Assembly (NCBI GenBank): GCA_022360175.1
Contig: JAKSDI010000131.1
Span: forward strand, 56,100-120,099
Direction of reading: 5' to 3'
DNA: 64,000 nt
Source of the DNA: Chitinophagales bacterium
GTDB taxonomy: Bacteria > Bacteroidota > Bacteroidia > Chitinophagales > Saprospiraceae
Both the position numbers and the translations under genes were made by a program. The notes below the pieces were generated by a model that made no database searches, was not told where the DNA came from, and worked only from the letters and a program-made list of their open reading frames with translations. Position 1 is the first letter of the stretch, and each line of letters begins with the position of its first letter. This document shows, piece by piece, positions 8,148-18,000 of the stretch.

Positions 8148-10988
8148 TTAGGCATCGGTTTTTTGTTTTAAGGGTAAACTAACATAAAAGGTAGTACCCT
8201 TTCCTACTTCTGTTTCAAAATATATATTACCATTCATCGCTTCTATCATATTTTTACACATTGCGAGTCCGAGCCCCATACCAGATGATTTAGTTGTGAA
8301 ATTGGGCTGAAATACTTTTGATTCGATATCAGTAGGAATACCGCTACCGTTGTCCTTCACTGCTACTACCACCTCCTTATCATTAATTGTTAATTCAATG
8401 TCAATTTTACCTTCTACTGTTTCAGGTATAGCTTGCTGGGCATTTTTGATGAGGTTGTTAAAGATACGAGTGAGTTGTTTGGGATCTGCAATTACAGGTG
8501 TTCTTTGGGGCGGAGCGTGTAAGTGAATAGCGATTTCAGATGGCTGGCCTTCAGTGAAAAGGTTATATGTAGATTGCACAATAGCTTTTATATCGACTTC
8601 TTTTAGCTCTGCCTTAGGCATCTTGGCAAAATTGGAAAAGGAAGTAGCAATATGTGCCAATCCATCAATCTGTTCTATAAGTGTTTGCGAAACCCTGGAA
8701 ATCATTGCTCTAGCTCGCTCCGGGTCTGATTTTTGAGCATGTTGTAGATATTGTATGCTGAGTTTCATAGGAGTTAGCGGATTCTTGATCTCATGGGCTA
8801 CCTGTTTGGCCATTTCGCGCCACGCCCCCTCTCTTTCTGATTGTTTTAGTTTTTCAGTACTAATCTCTAGTTCTTTAATCATGGCATTATATGCCTCAAC
8901 TAATTGTCCAATCTCATCTTTGGTTTTCCACTCCAGTGGCTCGTTTTTGCCTAGTTGAAAACTACGGAGTTTTTCACCTATATCTAATAAAGGCCGGGTG
9001 ATTGTTTTTGCTACAGCAATAGCAGAAGCTCCTGCAATGAGTAATAAGAAAACATAGAGATTTAATAGATTACCTATAAACGCAATGGCGGCCTTTTTCA
9101 TGTCTTGTTCTCCGGAGCTAAAAGCTATGGATAGGTAAGAGATGGCTGAATTAGGACGATTGAACGGAATATAGGCTGAAATATAATCTAACTGATCTGC
9201 TTTTTCCTGTACGATAGCAGGGCGTTTAGTATTTCGATTTATTATATGCTGAGGCAGGCGTGGCTCCAAAACCTGCTGTTGATATAAATACGGAAAAGAG
9301 GTAGCAGCAAGGCTTCCGTCTTCAGAATATGCACTTATATCTACTTGATGAACGCTTGCCAGGTCCTTAAGGGCTTTTTCTTCGAGCATGATATCCGATT
9401 GCTGAATATCTCTCATTACAATATTAACCTTTTCCATTAGTCGATCGGACTGTTCACTAAGGTGGTTTTTGCGAAGAAAAGCTACTGTTGCTAATCCGGC
9501 AAGTAAGAAAGCTGCAAGTGTAAGGGCAATGGTAGAAAGTTGTATTCGGTTCCTTAGCGAAGGTGCTCCAAAGAACAATATGCCTGGTGTCGCTGGAAAA
9601 ATTTTAAGCTTAGGATTAATCCAAAATAGAAGTAGCACTAATGTAGTGAGGATCGCAAAAAGATAGGAAAATAGAGATATTGGTTTGATATAACCTCCCA
9701 GGCTTTCTGTAATCATTACAGTATAATCGTTTTCCTCTGTATTGCTATAATATAAGCGGGCCCATTGGCTGTCTATATTTTCGTATAATCCGTTGTTGTT
9801 TGCCTTTTGCCAGTATTGGTCATCTAACCAGGCTGGAGCCTGGAGGCCTCTTTGAGCTATAATTTTTCCATTGTGGAGAATGCTGAACCCATAAGGAGGG
9901 TTGATGAAAGGACTATTGGGGATAAGCTGAAAAAGTACTCTCTTGTTGAGAGTGAAAATAGGTTGAATATTTAATTGAATAAATTGACTGTCTTTCGAAA
10001 GAGCCCTTACTTCATAGGTGTTATAGCTTTCATTAGACGATAATTTATGCCAACCTATACCTACGTTGTCATCGCTGAAACTATCAATATGAAGTTTGTA
10101 GTTTTTTTCTAGATAGGGGTGGAGGGAAAACTGATGTTGTATCTGTTCTTGATCAGCAGCGCGGATATTGTTTAGTGATTCAATGAATTGATTTAAGGAG
10201 TTTTGGAGAAGTGAATCAACCGGATTAGCTAGTGCTTTTGCAAAAACGAGTCGATCTTTTTGTGCATTTTCCAAATGAAACTTGAATAACATACCTGTAG
10301 TAAAAGCAGTCAATAAGGCAAGCCAAAGTATTAACCAGGCAGGACTGGCAGTATCTAGCTCTACAAAGAAATCTAGTAAGGTGATAAATAAGGTGATAAT
10401 GAGCAAAAGAGCAGGCAAAGGAAAGCTAAAGTGCAATATGAAGATAAGTGGAATAGAACAGACAATCGCAATGCCTATGCTTATGAATCTTTGATTCCGA
10501 GATGGCATTATTTGTTGTATCCCTCTTACAACCCATAAACTGCTTAAGAGTAAAGCTGTAAGCAATGTCAATATGGCAAAGAGAGAAATAAGAGCAATCT
10601 TATTAAGTTGTAATACATTTTGAAAGTCAAAACTAATACCTGAATCGAGTATTAGATGTTGCGTACAGAGACCAATACCTATGATCATTCCAGCAATTAA
10701 AAGATAGCCGATACTAGCTGATACAATGGGGCGCCCGGAAGTAAATGTTGTCCAATCTCTTTGGTAGCGCTGACTATAACTAATCAGCCAAAGGCTAGAT
10801 ATTGCTAATAAAAGGAGATGGAGAATGTTGCCTTGCATAAAGGGAGCCGCCATGAGATTGGCAAATAAAGGAATACTAGTACCATCAAGATAGCCAATAA
10901 GGAAGAAAGCTATGGCAAGAAGCACAATAGGCAGGCTAATAGCTTTAGCAGTAGATATTGGATTTATCTGCCTCAATGATTTCCTCAA
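8148..10988 (-). CDS. NtrY-like membrane sensor histidine kinase
   Basis: 946 residues. About six or more membrane segments fill 20-235, then an extracytoplasmic region (240-430), two further membrane segments (430-505), a second sensor region (510-630), a membrane segment (635-660) and a HAMP linker (660-710). The HisKA box is VAHEIKNPLTPMK with the phospho-acceptor His near 732. The ATPase motifs are intact: N box NNLIKNAQQAI (844-854), G1 DNGSGIP (879-885) and G2 GMGLGLAM (903-910). The order matches NtrY-type kinases of Bacteroidota, which often run without an adjacent response regulator; none is present here. The signal sensed is unknown. Confidence 0.9.
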   Translation of the reverse strand: MRKSLRQINPISTAKAISLPIVLLAIAFFLIGYLDGTSIPLFANLMAAPFMQGNILHLLLLAISSLWLISYSQRYQRDWTTFTSGRPIVSASIGYLLIAGMIIGIGLCTQHLILDSGISFDFQNVLQLNKIALISLFAILTLLTALLLSSLWVVRGIQQIMPSRNQRFISIGIAIVCSIPLIFILHFSFPLPALLLIITLFITLLDFFVELDTASPAWLILWLALLTAFTTGMLFKFHLENAQKDRLVFAKALANPVDSLLQNSLNQFIESLNNIRAADQEQIQHQFSLHPYLEKNYKLHIDSFSDDNVGIGWHKLSSNESYNTYEVRALSKDSQFIQLNIQPIFTLNKRVLFQLIPNSPFINPPYGFSILHNGKIIAQRGLQAPAWLDDQYWQKANNNGLYENIDSQWARLYYSNTEENDYTVMITESLGGYIKPISLFSYLFAILTTLVLLLFWINPKLKIFPATPGILFFGAPSLRNRIQLSTIALTLAAFLLAGLATVAFLRKNHLSEQSDRLMEKVNIVMRDIQQSDIMLEEKALKDLASVHQVDISAYSEDGSLAATSFPYLYQQQVLEPRLPQHIINRNTKRPAIVQEKADQLDYISAYIPFNRPNSAISYLSIAFSSGEQDMKKAAIAFIGNLLNLYVFLLLIAGASAIAVAKTITRPLLDIGEKLRSFQLGKNEPLEWKTKDEIGQLVEAYNAMIKELEISTEKLKQSEREGAWREMAKQVAHEIKNPLTPMKLSIQYLQHAQKSDPERARAMISRVSQTLIEQIDGLAHIATSFSNFAKMPKAELKEVDIKAIVQSTYNLFTEGQPSEIAIHLHAPPQRTPVIADPKQLTRIFNNLIKNAQQAIPETVEGKIDIELTINDKEVVVAVKDNGSGIPTDIESKVFQPNFTTKSSGMGLGLAMCKNMIEAMNGNIYFETEVGKGTTFYVSLPLKQKTDA

Positions 10989-11114
10989 TGTTTGGTGTTC
11001 GTAATGGCAACTAATTTATACGTTAAGATAGAATAATAGTTACATGAGGGTATTAAAATTATACTTGCTGAGGCTTATCATAAAAGCCATTTTATTTGTA
11101 AAGCCTTTCACTAT

Positions 11115-11276
11115 AAGTGCCAAGACAAAATTGTGTTACCATTATCTTGAGAAAAAAATTTCATTCTAGACAAGGAAAAAAACGTAGGCGAAGTGGTGCT
11201 TCGACGAGGCTTTTTAACGCCGAATAGGATGAAAATTAACTCAAGATAATATGTGATTTAATTTGTCTTGGCACTT
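11115..11276. mobile_element. MITE-like element with 37-bp terminal inverted repeats
   Basis: Arms at 11115-11151 and 11240-11276 are near-identical inverted copies beginning AAGTGCCAAGACAAA and ending ATTATCTTGAG; the middle of each arm is diverged. The 88-bp interior encodes no protein and contains a small hairpin (CGAAGTGGTGCTTCG). Size, symmetry and lack of coding fit a miniature inverted-repeat element mobilised by a transposase elsewhere. A clear target-site duplication was not found. Alternatively it is a large structured RNA or regulatory palindrome upstream of the barrel protein. Confidence 0.55.
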
Positions 11277-11374
11277 AAATTAATTTCATTTTCGATAAAA
11301 TAATAAGAAACAATATTACTTGGAAAATATTTTCGTAATTTTCCGACGCTTTCTTATTAATTAAAAAAACTTTT

Positions 11375-11932
11375 ATGAAACAATTAATTAAAATTTTTAC
11401 GTTTGCCCTCTTAATGTCTATTGGTTTTGCATCTCAAACTCAAGCTCAAGTAGACGTTTCTGTTAACCCCATTGGTTTGTTATTTGGAAACTTAAGTGTT
11501 AGCGGAGATTTTGTGCTCTCTGATAAATTCAGTGTAGAAGGCCAAGTTGGCTTTGGCACTGGAAATGATCTACAATTAGATTATTTCAGCTTGCCAGTTA
11601 CTGTATTTGGAAAGTATTACTTTAACCCGGATGACCCTGCTGAAAAATTCTATGCAGATGCGTTTTTGCGTTTTATTGCACGTAATTACACGGCTGAAGA
11701 TGGCGCTACAAATGTAGCAGAATATACGCAGACCCGTTTAGGTTTTGGTTTTGGAATTGGCTACAAAGTAGTAGGAAGTAGTGGTATTGTTTTTGACATA
11801 GGTTTCGGCGTAGGCCGAGCAATTACGGATAAAACAACCTTCGAAACAGAAGGAGACCAGATAGAAGTGGATTGGCCAAAACTTATGTTTGCTGGTAAAT
11901 TAGGAATTGGCTATCGTTTTGGTGGTAAATAA
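11375..11932 (+). CDS. small outer-membrane beta-barrel protein
   Basis: 185 residues with a Sec signal peptide (1-25, ending QTQAQ). The mature part alternates polar and hydrophobic residues in strands rich in Gly and aromatics (LGFGFGIGYKVVGSSGIVFDIGFGVGRA) and ends with KLGIGYRFGGK, as in eight-stranded barrels of the OmpW/DUF3575 kind. The hydrophobic penultimate strand and terminal YRF are consistent with BAM-inserted proteins. It stands alone downstream of the MITE-like element. Its cargo or role is unknown. Confidence 0.7.
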   Translation: MKQLIKIFTFALLMSIGFASQTQAQVDVSVNPIGLLFGNLSVSGDFVLSDKFSVEGQVGFGTGNDLQLDYFSLPVTVFGKYYFNPDDPAEKFYADAFLRFIARNYTAEDGATNVAEYTQTRLGFGFGIGYKVVGSSGIVFDIGFGVGRAITDKTTFETEGDQIEVDWPKLMFAGKLGIGYRFGGK

Positions 11933-12025
11933 ACGATAACATAAAAGTAGTAGCTGCCACAGAGTTATTGTTAAAACAATGTTCTATGAGGCAGCTACCT
12001 CAATTTTTCTTAGTCCCCTCCTTTA

Positions 12026-12331
12026 TCATATAAGTGAAAGCCTACGAGCAGCTCTATAAACCCATAATCCCCAAACAAATACTAAAGCAGGGAAAATTAC
12101 CAATACTCCCGTATTGTAATATACAGCTTCAGAAATTTCTAAGTGATGCATGTGCATAACGGCGCGAGTCATACCACAACCAAAGCACTCAATACTAAAA
12201 AATAAACGGGAAGGGCAAATGATAACCTCGCTTTCATCAAAAAAACCAGCAGGAAGGATCCATAGTATAATAGGTGTAAGTAATAGCAATATAAGCCATA
12301 CCCACTGTATCTTTTTATTATCCTCGAACAT
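12026..12331 (-). CDS. DUF2752 membrane protein
   Basis: 101 residues with two predicted membrane segments (about 10-28 and 72-92) and the family signature CPSRLFFSIECFGCGMTRAV, including the two-Cys FGCGMTRA motif of DUF2752. The family is widespread in Bacteroidota and its function is not known. It ends about 105 nt downstream of the Pmp3-like gene in the same direction and could be its operon partner, a pairing I have only inferred from spacing. Confidence 0.8.
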   Translation of the reverse strand: MFEDNKKIQWVWLILLLLTPIILWILPAGFFDESEVIICPSRLFFSIECFGCGMTRAVMHMHHLEISEAVYYNTGVLVIFPALVFVWGLWVYRAARRLSLI

Positions 12332-12435
12332 AATTTAAGGATTGATTAGGACTGTTTAGAAAGAACCAAATTAAAAAGGAGAACCGCCAGGCTATGCCAG
12401 CAATTCTCCCTTTAAGACTTATTTAAAAGTATCTA

Positions 12436-12879
12436 TTAATAGTACTTCTTCATTTTTGTCAAAGCGTGGATAAGACCAGGCAACCAGCAAAGAACATAAA
12501 GGATCAAATTAACGATCCAGTCGCTACCGCTCCAGTCATCCATTACACCCATCGCAACCCATGCAAGGCCAAGAATTGCTAACAGGATATAAAGGCCTTT
12601 TTCAAATTGAGGCTCTGCCTTAAGTTCTTTCTTAACGAACTTCTGAGCAGCCTTTAGTTGAAGTGTTTTCTTCAAGCCTAACTTCTCGCCAGTCATTTCC
12701 TTATATTTCTTAGGAGTAAGATTAAGGAACTGATCTACTGTAAGAGAAGCCATATCCGTAGATAATGTTTGAATTTCTGGCTGGCCTTTAAATTGCTCTG
12801 CCCAGTTAGTTTTTACAACAGCAAAAGTGCTGGAAACAAAAAAGAGCAATACAGCAAGTGTTGTTAAGATTCTTTTCAT
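12436..12879 (-). CDS. YqaE/Pmp3-family membrane protein with secreted N-terminal region
   Basis: 147 residues. A signal peptide or anchor (1-20) is followed by a charged helical region (25-90, with FLNLTPKKYKEMTGEKLGLKK). Two close membrane helices follow: LYILLAILGLAWVAMGVMDD and WIVNLILYVLCWLPGLIHAL. The LCWLPGLIHAL end is the signature of the YqaE/Pmp3 (proteolipid membrane potential modulator) family, whose members are usually only about 52 residues. The extra N-terminal domain is a Bacteroidota form. Role probably in membrane or stress physiology, not shown here. Confidence 0.75.
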   Translation of the reverse strand: MKRILTTLAVLLFFVSSTFAVVKTNWAEQFKGQPEIQTLSTDMASLTVDQFLNLTPKKYKEMTGEKLGLKKTLQLKAAQKFVKKELKAEPQFEKGLYILLAILGLAWVAMGVMDDWSGSDWIVNLILYVLCWLPGLIHALTKMKKYY

Positions 12880-13104
12880 AAATAAAGGATTTTGGTAGTT
12901 AATAGTGAATATAGCTAATAATATTTTTTTAGGTGCTTGATTTTTTATTTAGAGACCAGCTACATAAAATTCCGTTATAGTGCATGAAAGGTATTAATAG
13001 TTTCTGTGCTCTTCAAATTTATAAGCGTTTTTTTTTGTTATTAAAAACTTAAAGATTGCATGGTTTTTGGCAACGTATATATCCATTTTAAGGTTAAAAT
13101 AGAG

Positions 13105-13112
13105 TATGTTTG
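13105..13112 (+). promoter_or_regulatory. candidate -7 box for rnpB
   Basis: TATGTTTG matches the Bacteroidota -7 consensus TAnnTTTG. It lies about 50 nt before the 5' end of RNase P RNA, so a start here would give a short leader containing the palindrome at 13117-13143. No strong -33 TTG box was found at the ideal spacing. Confidence 0.35.
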
Positions 13113-13116
13113 CGAT

Positions 13117-13143
13117 GTTATAAGCATTAATAATGCTTATAAC
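13117..13143. promoter_or_regulatory. 27-bp palindrome just upstream of rnpB
   Basis: GTTATAAGCATTA and its exact reverse complement flank one central base. It sits between the candidate promoter and the mature 5' end of rnpB, where it could be an operator, a processing hairpin in the precursor, or a terminator stem for transcripts entering from the left. Confidence 0.5.
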
Positions 13144-13158
13144 TATAAGATTAAAATA

Positions 13159-13601
13159 TTGCTGTGAGCTGCTCTATCGCGGCTTCTACAGAAATGTAGA
13201 AGATGAGGAAAGTCCGGACAACGTAGAGCACCACGCCACCTAACGGGTGGGGCTTCAACATAGGTTGAGGTACAGAAAGTGCCACAGAAAGCTATACTTC
13301 CACGCTATTGGCGTGGTAAAGGTGAAAACGTGCGGGGATTTATCCCTTAATGTAAGAGCGCACGCATCGCTTTGGTAACAAAGGGGTGGGGTAAACCTCG
13401 TGGGTTGAAATGCCACGTATATCTCAAGCCCTGTATTAGAACTTCGGTTCTATTTATGGGGAGCTGGTTGCTCGCTGGCTTACTTTGGTAGTTGAGAGGG
13501 GTAGGCAGATAGACCTTGATGGTGACATCGGGGCTAGATAAATGATAGAGCTCCCGAATTTATTTGGGATGACAGAATCCGGCTTATAGGCTCACAGCAA
13601 T
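13159..13601 (+). ncRNA. rnpB: RNase P RNA, bacterial class A
   Basis: The RNA component of ribonuclease P, which trims tRNA 5' leaders. Hallmarks are the 5' P4-side consensus GAGGAAAGTCCGGAC at 13205-13219 and the 3' consensus ACAGAATCCGGCTTAT at 13572-13587. The two ends pair as P1 (TTGCTGTGAGC at 13159-13169 with GCTCACAGCAA at 13590-13600). The CACAGAAAG and GGTAAACC elements of the core also appear. At about 440 nt it is a little longer than the E. coli RNA (377 nt), with extra length in peripheral helices. A T-run follows directly, then the hairpin at 13603-13650. Confidence 0.95.
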
Positions 13602-13602
13602 T

Positions 13603-13650
13603 TTTAGATTCGATTCCATGCTTTTAAAAGCAGCTGGAATCGAATCTAAA
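13603..13650. terminator. bidirectional hairpin between rnpB and porV
   Basis: Perfect 16-bp arms at 13603-13618 and 13635-13650 (TTTAGATTCGATTCCA and its complement) around a loop that itself folds (TGCTTTTAAAAGCA). It lies between two convergent transcripts and is flanked by short T/A runs, so it probably stops both. Confidence 0.7.
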
Positions 13651-13689
13651 ACAATGATTCTTTATGAAATCATATTCCTGTTGACAAAA

Positions 13690-14901
13690 TTATTGATCTG
13701 ATAAATCGCCAAAATCAAATAATAGTGAGAATCTTAATGTATTATCCAGTGGATTCCGCTGGTTAGTAGTAGGGATTAAATAAGAGAAGTTTAAGCCAAA
13801 GATATTATACTTCAAACCCAGTCCTACTGTAAAGAATCGACGGCCACCTTTTTGAACATGCTCGCTGAAGTATCCTGCACGTACAGCAAATTGTTCATCA
13901 TACCAGTATTCTACACCAACAGAATACATAAGTTCTTTAAGCTCTTCACTAAAGCCTTCTGGGGCATCATTAAAGGAAGAGAAAACACCACTAATGCCAG
14001 ACTGTTCGCGATAATCAAACACATTATTATTGTCTAGATCTTCACAGGTGCTATCCTGACAAGGTGTTGGTACCATTAGTTTATTAACATCGGCAGCGAT
14101 GGTTAGGCTGTTGTAATCATCCAGGTCCATTTTCCAGGCGCCTCCAATGCCCATATTAGCAGGCAGGAAGTCTCTTACAATAGAGTTGGTGTAGGAGATT
14201 TTAGAACCAAGATTTGTGAAGGCAACACCTAATGTCAATTCTGAATCGCCATTCTGCATGTCAATAGGTGTGCGATATGTAAATGCTATATCAGCAGCAC
14301 CAGCAATCCCTGGTTCAATAACTTCTCCACCATCTACCTGCTGTCCAGCGGCGAGATTAGAATATATAAACTTGGCACTCAAAGAAGCAGCAAATTTATC
14401 TGAAAGTTTACGAGCGTATGCACCAGTAATTTCAAATTCATTAGGACGCCCGGGTACTAAAGGCTCTCCGTTTTGATCCGTAAATTGGATACTACCTAAA
14501 GAGAAGTATCGCAACCCAAACCCTATAGCTTGTAGATCATCGATCTTGTAATAGCCCGTTAGATAAGCAAGGTATACATCATTTAACCCCAGAGCTCTTA
14601 ACCATGGAGTGTAGGTAGCAGACATAGCCAAGCCTTCCTCCGCAAATACAAGCTTAGATGCATTAAAATGAATTGCATTCGCATCTGGAGATAATCCAAT
14701 ACCTACATCACCCATACCACCGGAACGGGCATCTGATACGATGCGTAAAAAAGGAACAGCTGATACAACAGTGTTTGTGCACGGTGTTCCATCTAGATTG
14801 TAATATTTCCCATCTTCCTCATAGCATTGTGAATAGGCGGGAGCTGTAGCTGCTGCCAGCGCCGATATGATGAGAACAGTTTGTAGTAATAACTTCTTCA
14901 T
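13690..14901 (-). CDS. porV: type IX secretion outer-membrane protein PorV
   Basis: 403 residues, the usual size. A signal peptide (1-24, ending PAYSQ) precedes a FadL-like 14-stranded barrel. Characteristic stretches are VPFLRIVSDARSGGMGDVGIGL near the mature N-terminus, AIHFNASKLVFAEEGL, and the C-terminal LRFSLLFDFGDL strand. PorV shuttles cargo with T9SS C-terminal domains from the SprA translocon to the PorU sortase in the outer membrane. It is the downstream member of a minus-strand group with two porU-type genes, 190 nt after the nearer one. A short Cys pair after the signal (CYEEDG...TPCTN) is typical of the group. Confidence 0.92.
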   Translation of the reverse strand: MKKLLLQTVLIISALAAATAPAYSQCYEEDGKYYNLDGTPCTNTVVSAVPFLRIVSDARSGGMGDVGIGLSPDANAIHFNASKLVFAEEGLAMSATYTPWLRALGLNDVYLAYLTGYYKIDDLQAIGFGLRYFSLGSIQFTDQNGEPLVPGRPNEFEITGAYARKLSDKFAASLSAKFIYSNLAAGQQVDGGEVIEPGIAGAADIAFTYRTPIDMQNGDSELTLGVAFTNLGSKISYTNSIVRDFLPANMGIGGAWKMDLDDYNSLTIAADVNKLMVPTPCQDSTCEDLDNNNVFDYREQSGISGVFSSFNDAPEGFSEELKELMYSVGVEYWYDEQFAVRAGYFSEHVQKGGRRFFTVGLGLKYNIFGLNFSYLIPTTNQRNPLDNTLRFSLLFDFGDLSDQ

Positions 14902-14932
14902 GAGATGCTCACTGTTTTTCCAATTGATTTCG

Positions 14933-14940
14933 CAAATATA
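14933..14940 (-). promoter_or_regulatory. candidate -7 box for porV
   Basis: Read on the minus strand this is TATATTTG, an exact match to TAnnTTTG, 32 nt before the porV start. A TTTTG lies further upstream but its spacing is short. It suggests porV can be transcribed apart from the porU-type genes. Confidence 0.4.
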
Positions 14941-15090
14941 GTTAAGAATCGATCAAAATTGTCGATTTGAATGATAATCAAGATATAGAGGCTGGAGAGT
15001 GCTTAAATAACGGGGAGCAAAATCCGTGCCATCCTAGTAATGAACTAAATATCCATAATGTTCCATATTCAATACGAAAAAATAGGTTTC

Positions 15091-18000
15091 TTATTTTAAG
15101 AGGACCAATTTTTCAAACTCACTTTCACCATATAAAGCCTCATTCCCGACATTCAACGCTTGTACTTTGACTTTATAAAGGTAAATACCACGTGCTAACT
15201 GATCTCCAAAATCATCTCTACCATCCCATTCCAGACAATCATCCTGGCGTAGAGATCCATCTGCCAGCATGGTTCTGTATATCGTTTTTATCAAGCGGCC
15301 AGATACAGTATAAATGTGTACCTGTACTTCCATGTCCTGCCCGGACAAATTGTGGTCAAACTGAAAACAGGTCCTATCTGAAAACGGGTTCGGATAATTT
15401 AGAACATGTTCAAGAGCTACTTTTTCTGTATTGGCAACAACAAATTCTGTGTACCCTTCCGAAGGATTGTTTGCAATATCCCAGGCTTTGACTCTAATGA
15501 TATGCTTTCCTTCTTCTAACTCATTCAAGGGATAAGTAACACTCCCTTTTGTATGATCGTCTAATACTGCTTCATAAAAAGCATTGAGTAGGTATGATTG
15601 TTGGGTATTGTTATCTAATACAGCTTCTAAATCATGGCCTATACTATTACCAACAACATTAATACCGTAATCATCTTCCAGTTTAACCAAGAGGGTAGGA
15701 GATGAACTCGTGATGCCTCCAAATACAAAATCTTCTGTATTCATATATACTTCGACTACAGGTCCTTCATCATCGAGAATTGCATCACGAGAGGTGCCAC
15801 CAATTATAATTTTATCATAATAACCTGTAGCATCTGTTTGTAGATCAGGACTAAAGGCATAATAACTGATCTTACCAAAGCCATAATCGTAATTAATATC
15901 CTTAGGGACTATAAATGTAAATTCAAATTTACCATTTTTTACAGTAGCCCGGCCTTTGAATATTAAATTTTGTTGAATAGTATAAGGATATACTTCATTG
16001 AAGCCATGGGCTAGTGTACGGGCTATTTGTGGTTTGTCATAAATAGTAGGATATATTTCACCATTAAAAGAAGAAAGCAATTGCCCGTTTTTATCCGTAA
16101 CTATACCACTAATGCTTACTTCTTGCAATGCACCAATCGTATCCTGATCGGATAGGGTAACCTCCTTCCCATTGATTGCGTTTGTTTTTACCTCATACTG
16201 AGGAATCGCCAATTTCATGGCGGGATCACCAATTAAAGTATACTTACGAGAATTAGGATTATTTTGAGTATTCTTTGCTTCAATATAGGCATCACCAATA
16301 GGCCTTGAATGATCACCAACTTCTCGTTTTAATAATTTAAGCAGGCTTCGTCTGCTAAGTGTTTTGTTGTGCCCGGTAGTAACAGGGCGTGTGGTAGTCA
16401 TTAGTGCCACTGCTCCACCTTTGGGATTGAGAAAAACTTCTTCGCCCGCTGTCGTAAATGAAGGGTCATCATACCCGGTAAAAGTACAAGTAGCGGTTAT
16501 AAATACAGGAAGTTTATACTCATTGTTCCAATTAGTAATATCAGAAATATTCAGAACGCGTTCTTGTGCCCAACCTTCAGGGCCTCCATGCCCTAAATAG
16601 GTAAGTAAAAGTGCTCCTTTATACATATTCTGATTGATCTTTTCTCTGGCTTGAGGTATGCGTTCTCCACCAGTGTGAGACTCCTGAGGGAAAGCATCTA
16701 AATATATTTTTGCCTGATTGTAGGAAGGAAAAGAATCTGCTATAAGCTGGGCAATATCATCAGCATCCTTAAAATGCGCGATGTCTTCACCTCCTTCAGC
16801 ATCGTCATCATCTCCTACAAAAATTATCTGGTTGCGCCAGTCTGCCATGAATTCTGGAGCGGTATCGTATTGTATAATCTTATTTACAACAACAGATGCT
16901 TCTTCACTCGTATTGACAGGAAGTCTGCCGACTGCAATTTGCATAGGGCCTGATAAAGGAGTATTCCCTTCCATAATACCATAATAATCATCAGTAGGAT
17001 AGGCTGTAATAGCATTCCAGTTTCCTTTTTGATAAGTAGGAATAAAATCTCCTCCTAGTTCATAGATATTACGAGCATCAAAAGAACCATCACCAATTAG
17101 TAGCAAGTATTTGAAATTGGTGCTTTGCTGATAAAGGCGTTGGGCAAAGTTGCGTATTGCTGTTGCATCTTTACTGCCAGCGGCAAATTCATTATATATT
17201 TGATTTACAGGTGTTGAAATGACTGATAAATTATCATGATTAGCACGATGATCAGCAATTTGTAAAGCAGCTTCTTCAAAATCAGGATGGTAAACTACCG
17301 CCATATCAAATGGATCACTGACTAGTAAATCTTGATTGGAGACGCTTCCTAAACTAATAGGTTCAGGATAACTCGCTGATTGATCAAAAGCGATATAGCT
17401 AGTCAAAGTACCCGCAGTATGGGCTATAAAGGTTAGTGTTTGTCCGTTTAAAGAAGTATTGTAAGATTTTGGCTCAAGAGGCTTACTAATATCCCAAACA
17501 CTAATATTGGTATTTGCATCAGCTATATTGAAACGAGTGCTGCTGTGGGCAATACTTTCCAAATCTCTAAAGTGCACAAATGGGGGCTGCCAACGTAGGT
17601 TTTCTCTACAACGTAGTTGAATATAGTCAAGCCAGGCTTCACTTTTATCTCCCTGATATTCAGGATAAGGGTAGTTAATATTAATTTGTATATCTGAACC
17701 ATTTACCTGGTATGTTCCGTCCAGTGTTGCTCTGTGGGCATAGGTTTTATTAGCTTCATCGCTGGAGCCAATATTAACAGAATTGACATATTCACTATAA
17801 TCTGTTGCGCCATTAATTGTAAGCTCAAATCGAGAGGACACTTTTGCCCTGAGCACCATGCTTGCTTTTAAATGTATGGACTGCTCTGTTATTCGATTTT
17901 CTATATTAAAATTGTATTGTTCAGAACGGACTACTTTGAAGTGATCTCCAAGCCAATCAAATCCAGATCCCTGAGTTTTATCCCAATCTTCAAGCAAATT

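Noticed and set aside
8138..8166. Hairpin CCGGTGCC/GGCATCGG followed by T-run as a terminator
   Set aside because: The T-run is on the plus strand with no plus-strand gene before it, and half of the hairpin is the coding end of the minus-strand histidine kinase.
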